This document shows, in pieces, positions 1 to 5,540 of a stretch of DNA of 6,640 bases (the stretch's first letter is position 1; the number at the start of each line of letters is the position of its first letter). Below the pieces are notes generated by a model. It was not told the origin of the DNA. It worked only from the letters and a program-made list of their open reading frames with translations, and did not search any database. Position numbers and translations under genes: made by a program. The DNA comes from an uncultured Duncaniella sp. (lineage in GTDB: Bacteria; Bacteroidota; Bacteroidia; Bacteroidales; Muribaculaceae), in contig NZ_CAJTMT010000057.1 in the NCBI RefSeq assembly GCF_910577345.1, positions 1-6,640 on the forward strand. The letters are read 5' to 3'.

Positions 1-745
1 CATATTCACGGATAATGTTGCTTGCATTGTCGCCGGTGTATCGTTTTATGACATCACTGAAATAATTGGGCGACATATTCATTTTGTCAGCGAAATATTG
101 AACACCAGGCAAGCCTTTGTCTGTCTGTAATCCGGCTTCAAAATATTCAGACAAAAGAGCATTGAAGCGTGTCAGAATATCCGAGTTCTCCGCCTGCCGC
201 ATACTGAACTGACGGTTGTAGAACCGTTGACAGTAGTTCAACATCGCATCAATATATCCTACCAGTATATTCTTCTGCAAGGCATCATTCCCGCTTTCAA
301 TTTCCGTCTGTATATGGCGCATGATGGAAGCAATGATATTTCTTTCATCTTCCGACATGTGCAAGGCTTCATTAACTTGATAGTCAAAGAATGAAAAATT
401 CCGTATATCATTTTCCAAGTGTGAGCCTTTGATTATGTCGGGGTGGAATAATAATGCCCATCCGTCAATCTCAATTAAATCGCCCCTATCTTCCCTGCCA
501 CCGATCTGACCGGGTGCCACACATATAAGGGTGCCACTCTTATAGTCGTATTTCCCGCACCCATAAGTGAGGTCATTTGGAACATTCGTGTGCATGAACA
601 ATCCATATACCCCATAGTTATTCAGACTTTGAGGTATCGGAGAGATTTTATCAAATTCAATGACGCCAATCAGCGGATGCCGGCTTTCGGCACCTACATG
701 AGAGAGGTAATCTCCCGGCTTGTTGACTTTGAGAATGTTTGCCAT
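1..745 (-). CDS. AraC-family transcriptional regulator, C-terminus outside the window
   Basis: The reverse strand reads open from an ATG at 745 to the left edge, giving 248 residues with no stop. Residues 1-180 look like the ligand-sensing N-terminal region of Bacteroidetes AraC proteins, including GTLICVAPGQ near 71-80. Residues 190-240 match the AraC-type DNA-binding domain: LPGVQYFADKMNMSPNYF followed by SDVIKRYTG is the first helix-turn-helix, with recognition helix around 225-236. The second helix-turn-helix, about 40-50 residues, should lie just beyond the edge, since family members are usually about 290-300 residues. The start is supported by a TAACTTTG promoter-like box 19 bases upstream. 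The gene is divergent from the seven-gene operon, so it is probably its local activator, perhaps also autoregulated. The inducer cannot be read from the sequence. The family call is firm; the target and ligand are inferred. Confidence 0.93.
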   Translation of the reverse strand, partial: MANILKVNKPGDYLSHVGAESRHPLIGVIEFDKISPIPQSLNNYGVYGLFMHTNVPNDLTYGCGKYDYKSGTLICVAPGQIGGREDRGDLIEIDGWALLFHPDIIKGSHLENDIRNFSFFDYQVNEALHMSEDERNIIASIMRHIQTEIESGNDALQKNILVGYIDAMLNYCQRFYNRQFSMRQAENSDILTRFNALLSEYFEAGLQTDKGLPGVQYFADKMNMSPNYFSDVIKRYTGDNASNIIREY

Positions 746-764
746 TGGGTTGATCTTCAATATG

Positions 765-772
765 CAAAGTTA
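765..772 (-). promoter_or_regulatory. -7 promoter box for the AraC-family gene
   Basis: The minus strand reads TAACTTTG here, a full match to the Bacteroidetes primary-sigma -7 consensus TAnnTTTG. Nineteen bases separate it from the ATG at 745, implying a leader of only about 15 bases. I see no convincing -33 TTTG box at the expected distance of 18-20 bases, so the promoter may be weak or depend on a regulator. Confidence 0.6.
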
Positions 773-820
773 GCTATTTTTACTGAATTAACCATCCTGT
801 CTGTCCTGCATCATAGAAAT

Positions 821-851
821 TGGTAATTACTCCCAAGCAGGTGGTATTTTC
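821..851 (+). promoter_or_regulatory. Candidate AraC-type operator: direct repeat spaced 21 bases
   Basis: TGGTAATTAC at 821-830 recurs as TGGTATTTTC at 842-851, start to start 21 bases apart, with seven or eight of ten positions shared depending on alignment. Two half-sites in the same orientation on the same face of the helix, about two turns apart, are typical of AraC-family binding sites. The second half-site touches the partial -33 element of the operon promoter, the usual place for an activator. A related sequence, TGGTTAATTC, lies on the minus strand at 785-794, upstream of the regulator's own -7 box. The repeat is seen directly; its role as operator is inferred. Confidence 0.4.
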
Positions 852-868
852 TCCACGCAGAACCGATA

Positions 869-876
869 TAATTTTG
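869..876 (+). promoter_or_regulatory. -7 promoter box for the seven-gene operon
   Basis: TAATTTTG matches the Bacteroidetes -7 consensus TAnnTTTG and lies 20 bases before the ATG at 897. A partial -33 element (TTTT at 847-850, consensus TTTG) sits 18 bases upstream. The poor -33 box next to a repeat that may bind the AraC protein is the layout expected of an activator-dependent promoter. No comparable complete promoter was noticed further into the operon, so this is probably its main promoter. Confidence 0.6.
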
Positions 877-896
877 CATCGTAAAATCAAAGTGAT

Positions 897-1469
897 ATGG
901 AACTACATGAATTTCTTGAAATGATGGAGCGTCGTGAAACAGTCCCGGCCGGTTCTGCGGCACACGAGCTTATGCACCGGTGTTATGCTGAATCGCAACG
1001 CCTGATGCTCGACTCCAATACCAATCCCCATACCGATGCGGAGAGAAACGCACTTCTCTGTGAACTCACTGGCAGCGAGGTTCATCCGTCGGTAAGAGTA
1101 ATGGCCCCGTTTCAGGCGGATTTTGGAAAGAATATCCATTTCGGCAAAAATGTTTTTGTCAATGCCGGATGCAAATTCCAAGACCACGGAGGCATCTATA
1201 TCGGCGACAATACTCTTATCGGTCACAACTGTGTGATGGCGACAATCAACCATGACCCGCGCCCTTCGCACCGCGCCGACAATATTCCTGCTCCTATACA
1301 TATTGGACGTAACGTATGGATAGGTGCGAATGTGACAATACTGAGTGGCGTGACGATAGGCGAAAATGCCATTGTTGCCGCAGGAGCGGTCGTGACAAAA
1401 GATGTAGCACCCAATACTATGGTTGGAGGTGTCCCGGCAAAATTCATAAAACAGATACCACAGGAATGA
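897..1469 (+). CDS. Sugar O-acetyltransferase, maltose/galactoside acetyltransferase (LbH hexapeptide) family
   Basis: This 190-residue protein would transfer acetyl from acetyl-CoA to a hydroxyl of a sugar or similar acceptor in the cytoplasm. Residues 1-60 form the helical N-terminal cap typical of maltose and galactoside acetyltransferases. From about residue 62 the left-handed beta-helix repeats begin (HPSVRVMAPF, IHFGKNVFVNAGC, IYIGDNTLIGHNC, IHIGRNVWIGANV, VTIGENAIVAAGA). The end carries the conserved GGVPAKFIKQI. His119 in TINHD is the likely catalytic base, matching the family's active-site histidine. The length is normal. It is the first gene after the operon promoter, with an ATG 20 bases past the -7 box, and its stop overlaps the next start as ATGA. 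The acceptor is unknown, and its link to the redox genes downstream is unclear. The neighbouring esterase-like gene could in principle act on an acetylated product, but that is speculation. Confidence 0.92.
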   Translation: MELHEFLEMMERRETVPAGSAAHELMHRCYAESQRLMLDSNTNPHTDAERNALLCELTGSEVHPSVRVMAPFQADFGKNIHFGKNVFVNAGCKFQDHGGIYIGDNTLIGHNCVMATINHDPRPSHRADNIPAPIHIGRNVWIGANVTILSGVTIGENAIVAAGAVVTKDVAPNTMVGGVPAKFIKQIPQE

Positions 1470-2542
1470 AAGCAAAACTATTTTTAGGAGTAATGGCGAC
1501 GATTATATCCGCTATGGCACTCCCGGCAAAAGCTGAATCAGAAAACCCTTATAACATGATGAAAACAGAGAATCTTTCACTCGTTCAGGAATGGGACAAA
1601 ACATTCCCTCAAAGCGAAAAAGTAAATCACAGCAAGGTAACTTTCCGCAACCGCTACGGAATAACTCTCGCCGCAGACCTCTACATGCCTAAGAATGTGA
1701 CCGGTCAACTTCCTGCTATTGCTGTCAGCGGTCCATTCGGAGCTGTCAAGGAGCAAGTTTCCGGCCTCTACGCACAGAAATTGGCTGAAAACGGATTTCT
1801 TACAATCGCTTTCGACCCGTCTTATACCGGTGAAAGCGGTGGCGAACCACGCTATATCGCTTCTCCCGACATCAATACGGAGGATTTCAGTGCGGCGGTT
1901 GACTATCTGCTTTGCCGGGATGATGTAAATCCCGAAAAGGTGGGCATACTCGGAATATGCGGCTGGGGAGGCATTGCAATTCAGGCAGCAATCAACGACC
2001 CGCGCATCAAAGCCACGGTAGCCTCGACAATGTACGATATGACACGTGTAAACGCCAACGGCTATTTCGACAGCGAGAACTCCGCCGCACAGCGCAACGC
2101 CAAACGTGCCGCCCTGTGCGCCCAACGTACTGAAGACTACCGTAATGGCTCCTATAAACTTGGCGGCGGAGTTATTGACCCTCTTCCCGATGATGCCCCT
2201 CAGTTCGTGAAGGACTATTATGACTATTACAAGACAACAAAAAGAGGCTATCACAAACGGTCGCTTAACTCCAACGGAGGTTTCAATGCAACATCCCCGC
2301 TGCCATTCCTCAACTTCAAGTTCTTTGAATATGCCGATGAGTTGGAAAATGCCGTGATGATAGTTCATGGCGACAAGGCCCATTCCTTCTATTTCGGTAA
2401 GGACGCTTTCGCTCTCCTTAAAGGGGACAACAAGGAATTTGTAGTCGTTCCCGGCGCAAGTCATACCGACCTGTATGACCGCATGGACATCATTCCGTTC
2501 AACCGCATTGTGGAATTCTTCAATAAAAATTTTGACAAATGA
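1466..2542 (+). CDS. Exported alpha/beta hydrolase with cysteine nucleophile (dienelactone hydrolase/YcjY-like)
   Basis: The protein has 358 residues. A Sec signal peptide covers residues 1-23: lysines at 2 and 4, a hydrophobic core, and an AKA cleavage motif at 21-23. The mature part therefore acts in the periplasm or outside. The hydrolase core starts near residue 57 (KVTFRNRYGITLAADLYMP). SGPFGAVKE near 88-96 is the likely oxyanion loop. FDPSYTGESGGEPRY at 116-130 is a signature of this subfamily. The nucleophile elbow is GICGWGG at 163-169, with Cys165 where most hydrolases have serine. Asp303 in IVHGD and His333 in GASHTD complete a plausible triad. Hydrolases of the dienelactone hydrolase group also use cysteine. 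The reading frame stays open upstream to 1316, but the ATG at 1466 is chosen because it overlaps the preceding stop (ATGA) and opens directly into the signal peptide. The substrate is unknown; an ester, lactone or related acyl compound is likely. Confidence 0.85.
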   Translation: MKAKLFLGVMATIISAMALPAKAESENPYNMMKTENLSLVQEWDKTFPQSEKVNHSKVTFRNRYGITLAADLYMPKNVTGQLPAIAVSGPFGAVKEQVSGLYAQKLAENGFLTIAFDPSYTGESGGEPRYIASPDINTEDFSAAVDYLLCRDDVNPEKVGILGICGWGGIAIQAAINDPRIKATVASTMYDMTRVNANGYFDSENSAAQRNAKRAALCAQRTEDYRNGSYKLGGGVIDPLPDDAPQFVKDYYDYYKTTKRGYHKRSLNSNGGFNATSPLPFLNFKFFEYADELENAVMIVHGDKAHSFYFGKDAFALLKGDNKEFVVVPGASHTDLYDRMDIIPFNRIVEFFNKNFDK

Positions 2543-4032
2543 AATTCTGGCTTTTATCCCTCATCATGATGTTAGGAATATCACTTACCATGTGCGCGTG
2601 TAGCCATGATAACGATGAACCCATACAGAAGGAGGAACCGACACCTGACCCCAATCCGAATCCTACGCCCGATCCGGAGCCGGAACCGACAACTGGAAAT
2701 GGAAAGATTCTCGTGGCATACTTCTCTTGTACGAACACAACAAAGGGTATAGCTGAAGATATGGCAGACATAACTTCCGGTACTCTTTACCGTATTGAGC
2801 CTGAAACTCCCTATACATCAGCTGACCTGAACTATAACACGGACTGTCGGGCCAATCGAGAGCAGAACGATCCGAAAGCACGTCCCGCAATAAAAGGTGC
2901 GGTTGAAAATATCGCGGATTATGATATTGTGTTTCTCGGCTATCCTATCTGGTGGGGTGCAGCTCCAAAAGTGATATATACCTTTCTGGAGAAGCATAAT
3001 CTTGATGGCAAGATTATCATACCGTTTTGCACATCACATTCAAGCGGAATAGGGTCAAGTGATACCAATCTTCATTCTCTCGCAACAAATGCTGAATGGA
3101 AACCCGGCAAGCGTTTCGTAGCAAATGAAACAAAAGCCAATATCAGGAACTGGATTGATGGATTGAATTTACCGAAAACTGAAAACAAAGATAATTCATG
3201 GGCTTTTAATCTTTCAGCCGGTAAAAACGGCTTTGCGCCCACTGTCAGACTTAGCAGTAGATACGACATGCCGATTGTCGGATTAGGAACATACAGCCTC
3301 ACAGGAGATGTCTGTGTAAATTCTGTAAAATCAGCCATTGCCGCGGGATTTCGTAAAATTGACACCGCACACATGTACGGCAACGAGGCCGAGGTTGGAA
3401 AAGGCGTGAGAGAATCCGGCGTTCCACGCGAGGAAATATTTGTAGCGACAAAAATCTATCCCACTCAGTTCGGGAATCCCGAAGCGGCCATAGAGGAATG
3501 TCTGCGCAAACTCGACATAGGTTATGTTGACCTTATGCTATTGCACCATCCCGGCGCAAATGATGTAAAGGCATATAAGGCGATGGAGAAATATGTAGCC
3601 GAAGGAAAAATCCGTTCAATCGGAGTGTCATGCTACTACGTTGACGAGATTAACAAATTCCTGCCACAGGTCAATATCAAACCGGTCTTGGTTCAGAATG
3701 AGGTACATCCTTATTATCAGGACACCGATGTTGTGAATCATCTTCACGATTTAGGTATAGTTGTGGAGGCATGGTATCCACTTGGTGGTCGTGGACATCA
3801 GAAAGAACTTTTGAGTGATACTGTCTTGTCGCGTATTGCTTCTAAGCATAACAAATCGGTAGCTCAGGTAATTCTCAGATGGGATTTGCAACGAGGTGTC
3901 GTAGTCATTCCGGGGTCATCAAATCCCGCCCACATGAAAGAAAATATCTCAATCTTTGACTTTGAGTTATCTGCTGATGAAATGGCTGAAATTGCAGCTA
4001 TAAATCGTAATGAAAAGCATGATTGGTATTGA
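2539..4032 (+). CDS. Predicted lipoprotein fusing a flavodoxin-like domain to an aldo-keto reductase
   Basis: The 497 residues divide into four parts. Residues 1-21 are a lipoprotein-type signal; Cys21 (preceded by MCA) or Cys19 would be lipidated, and acidic HDNDE follows, as in many Bacteroidetes surface lipoproteins. Residues 34-50 are a Pro-Asp/Asn/Glu linker. Residues 55-210 are a flavodoxin-like domain: KILVAYFSCTNTTKGIAE holds the FMN phosphate loop, and GYPIWWGAAP (134-143) and FCTSHSSGIGSS (163-174) match further flavin-contact loops. Residues 233-497 are an aldo-keto reductase of the 2,5-diketogluconate-reductase/DkgA type, with the tetrad Asp275, Tyr280, Lys305 and His336 intact. 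The cofactor loop reads IPGSSNPAHMKEN (457-469), with glycine where many NADPH enzymes of this family have lysine after IP. The reading frame is continuous across both domains. Its ATG overlaps the upstream stop as ATGA. A carbonyl-reducing role is likely for the C-terminal half. Electron flow between the domains and the final location are unproven. Confidence 0.88.
   Translation: MKFWLLSLIMMLGISLTMCACSHDNDEPIQKEEPTPDPNPNPTPDPEPEPTTGNGKILVAYFSCTNTTKGIAEDMADITSGTLYRIEPETPYTSADLNYNTDCRANREQNDPKARPAIKGAVENIADYDIVFLGYPIWWGAAPKVIYTFLEKHNLDGKIIIPFCTSHSSGIGSSDTNLHSLATNAEWKPGKRFVANETKANIRNWIDGLNLPKTENKDNSWAFNLSAGKNGFAPTVRLSSRYDMPIVGLGTYSLTGDVCVNSVKSAIAAGFRKIDTAHMYGNEAEVGKGVRESGVPREEIFVATKIYPTQFGNPEAAIEECLRKLDIGYVDLMLLHHPGANDVKAYKAMEKYVAEGKIRSIGVSCYYVDEINKFLPQVNIKPVLVQNEVHPYYQDTDVVNHLHDLGIVVEAWYPLGGRGHQKELLSDTVLSRIASKHNKSVAQVILRWDLQRGVVVIPGSSNPAHMKENISIFDFELSADEMAEIAAINRNEKHDWY
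2638..2688 (+). repeat. Low-complexity proline-rich linker inside the fusion lipoprotein
   Basis: Seventeen codons encode proline at nearly every second residue, alternating with Thr, Asp, Asn and Glu (PTPDPNPNPTPDPEPEP). In the DNA this is a degenerate six-base periodicity around CC-x-GA/AA-x. Linkers of this kind follow the lipidated cysteine in many Bacteroidetes lipoproteins and act as flexible or extended spacers between membrane anchor and folded domain. Such tracts can change length by slippage. Confidence 0.7.
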
Positions 4033-4049
4033 CATTATAATCAAGAACG

Positions 4050-4352
4050 ATGATAAAGATAGCACGCATAACGGTTAATCCTTACAAGTTGGAAGAATAC
4101 AAGGCTATACTAAAAGAGGAGATGGAAACTTCTCTACGCCTTGAAGATGGTGTACAAGTCCTGTATGCAACGTGGGACAACGAGAACCCCAATCGGTTTA
4201 CAATACTTGAAAAGTATGAAAATGAAGAGGCTTATACCTCCCACTGTGCATCACCTCAACTCCAAAAGTATTTTGAGCTGACTAAAGAAATGGTCCTTAG
4301 TCTGGAAATCACGGACGCAACTCCTGTCATAGAAAATATTTGGATGAAATGA
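4050..4352 (+). CDS. Antibiotic biosynthesis monooxygenase (ABM) domain protein, YgiN-like putative quinol monooxygenase
   Basis: The protein is 100 residues, the usual size for a single ferredoxin-like ABM domain, which normally works as a dimer in the cytoplasm. It begins MIKIARITVNPYKLEEYKAI, the first strand and helix of the fold. It then has the family's central strand (RFTILEKYENEEAYTSHC, about residues 50-67) and ASPQLQKYFEL, which matches the conserved histidine-containing helix of YgiN-type proteins. Members oxidise quinols or polycyclic phenolics, or act on other electrophiles, without metal or flavin; many have no known substrate. The gene begins 17 bases after the fusion gene's stop and its TGA overlaps the next start (ATGA), so it is co-translated with its neighbours. 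No strong ribosome-binding sequence is seen. The fold assignment is firm, the reaction is inferred. Confidence 0.85.
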   Translation: MIKIARITVNPYKLEEYKAILKEEMETSLRLEDGVQVLYATWDNENPNRFTILEKYENEEAYTSHCASPQLQKYFELTKEMVLSLEITDATPVIENIWMK

Positions 4353-4678
4353 AAAAAGTAAAGATTACGGTCCTCCGAAACACGTTTAATGAAGATCTGG
4401 CAAAAGATTTTGCTATGCCGGGATTAAAACGTTGCTCCGTACATAAAGAAGGTCAGGCATTCTACACCGGACTCGGCAAACCTGATGGATTGTGTGATGG
4501 GGCTTGGAGAACAATCCATCCTTACGTATTTGCTTTGGCAAATGGGGTAAAACATTTTTACTTCAACGACTGGGTCCGTCAGCCGGGTGTCGCAATAACA
4601 TGTTGCAATGATGGTTTAAGACCGGTATTCTTTAAGTTGGAGGTAACAGACGAGGAGGTCGAATCTCCATTCAAGTAA
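4349..4678 (+). CDS. TIGR04076 family protein, function unknown
   Basis: This is a small soluble protein of 109 residues with no signal or membrane segment. It resembles the uncharacterised TIGR04076 family: KKVKITVLRNTFNEDLA at the start, a Gly/Pro/Cys region (GLGKPDGLCDGAWRTIHP, about 41-58), and the ending CCNDGLRPVFFKLEV (85-99). Four cysteines at 29, 49, 85 and 86 could bind a metal or undergo redox chemistry, but no function is established. I chose the ATG at 4349, which overlaps the upstream stop as ATGA. A TTG three codons earlier (4340) is in frame but lies inside the preceding gene. Four bases separate its stop from the next gene. Its place between a monooxygenase and an aldo-keto reductase suggests a redox- or electrophile-related job. 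That is inference from position only, and the family name is from memory of its motifs. Confidence 0.75.
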   Translation: MKKVKITVLRNTFNEDLAKDFAMPGLKRCSVHKEGQAFYTGLGKPDGLCDGAWRTIHPYVFALANGVKHFYFNDWVRQPGVAITCCNDGLRPVFFKLEVTDEEVESPFK

Positions 4679-4682
4679 AGAA

Positions 4683-5507
4683 ATGGAACACATTACATTT
4701 TCAAACGGTGATAAAGTCTGCACCATCGGGCAAGGGACTTGGAACATGGGGCGTAATCCACTATGTGAAAAGACTGAAGCCAATGCACTATTGACAGGGA
4801 TTGACCTCGGTATGAACATGATTGATACTGCGGAAATGTATGGCAATGAAAAATTTATTGGTAAAGTTATAAAATCATGCCGTGACAAAGTTTTTCTTGT
4901 CAGCAAAGTTCATCCCGATAACGCGGATTATCAAGGCACAATCAAAGCCTGCGAAGAAAGTCTGCGACGACTTGGCACCGAAGTCCTTGACTTATATCTT
5001 CTACATTGGAAAAGTCGATACCCGCTATCTGAAACAGTGGAGGCAATGTGTCGCCTTCAGCGTGATGGGAAAATTCGGTTGTGGGGTGTCAGCAATCTTG
5101 ATGTTGACGATATGGAACTGATTGATGATATTCCGAATGGTTGCAGTTGTGATGCCAATCAGGTGCTCTACAATCTTCAAGAACGAGGTGTGGAATATGA
5201 TTTAATCCCATACGCACAGCAACGTGATATTCCTGTCATAGCCTATTCGCCTGTCGGAGAGGGGAAATTGCTCAGACATCCAGTGTTGAGAACCATTGCG
5301 GAGAAACATAACGCCACTCCGGCACAGATAGCCTTGTCTTGGATAATCCGTAACCCCGGAGTGATGGCCATACCCAAAGCGGGGTCAGCTGAACATGTAA
5401 AGGAGAATTTCGGCAGTGTATCAATTACCCTTGATGCCGAGGATATGGAACTGCTCGACATATCTTTTCCTGCACCTCAGCACAAAATACAGCTTGCAGG
5501 GTGGTAA
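4683..5507 (+). CDS. Cytoplasmic aldo-keto reductase, YeaE-like (methylglyoxal/aldehyde reductase type)
   Basis: The 274 residues form a complete single-domain aldo-keto reductase barrel without a signal peptide. It would reduce aldehydes or ketones with a nicotinamide cofactor in the cytoplasm. The tetrad is intact: Asp48 and Tyr53 in DTAEMYGNE, Lys75 in LVSKV and His108 in LYLLHW. WGVSNLDVDDME at 134-145 and CDANQVLYNLQERGVE at 156-171 are the usual substrate and nicotinamide-binding segments. IPKAGSAEHVKENF at 230-243 is the cofactor phosphate loop and keeps the lysine that the fused reductase upstream lacks. The motifs fit the YeaE-like group better than the DkgA-like group. E. coli YeaE reduces methylglyoxal, so that substrate class is a reasonable guess. 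The gene starts four bases after the preceding stop. A methionine-rich N-terminal stretch gives no better alternative start. Confidence 0.9.
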   Translation: MEHITFSNGDKVCTIGQGTWNMGRNPLCEKTEANALLTGIDLGMNMIDTAEMYGNEKFIGKVIKSCRDKVFLVSKVHPDNADYQGTIKACEESLRRLGTEVLDLYLLHWKSRYPLSETVEAMCRLQRDGKIRLWGVSNLDVDDMELIDDIPNGCSCDANQVLYNLQERGVEYDLIPYAQQRDIPVIAYSPVGEGKLLRHPVLRTIAEKHNATPAQIALSWIIRNPGVMAIPKAGSAEHVKENFGSVSITLDAEDMELLDISFPAPQHKIQLAGW

Positions 5508-5540
5508 AAGTAAGTATAAACAATAACGACATAATCAGAT

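Noticed and set aside
795..808. Short direct repeat TCCTG at 795 and 804
   Set aside because: Five bases at nine-base spacing is easily reached by chance and fits no known operator layout for this regulator family.
805..841. Inverted repeat CCTGC ... GCAGG in the intergenic region as a possible hairpin or terminator
   Set aside because: The arms are only five bases with a 27-base loop and no T-run, and they sit between two divergent promoters where a terminator is not expected.
1316..1465. An N-terminal extension of the hydrolase by 50 codons
   Set aside because: It lies inside the acetyltransferase gene, is rich in Cys and Arg, and would bury the signal peptide that begins at 1466.
903..1475. 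A 190-codon minus-strand frame opposite the acetyltransferase
   Set aside because: It mirrors the real gene almost exactly and its protein is rich in Cys, His and Arg with no family resemblance.
1577..2464. A 295-codon open frame on the minus strand opposite the hydrolase gene
   Set aside because: Its translation shows no recognisable domain, while the plus strand encodes a clear signal peptide and hydrolase. The antisense frame is a by-product of codon usage.
2520..2771. A minus-strand frame encoding a Gly/Ser-rich repeat
   Set aside because: The Gly-Ser pattern is only the complement of the Pro-rich linker codons on the plus strand.
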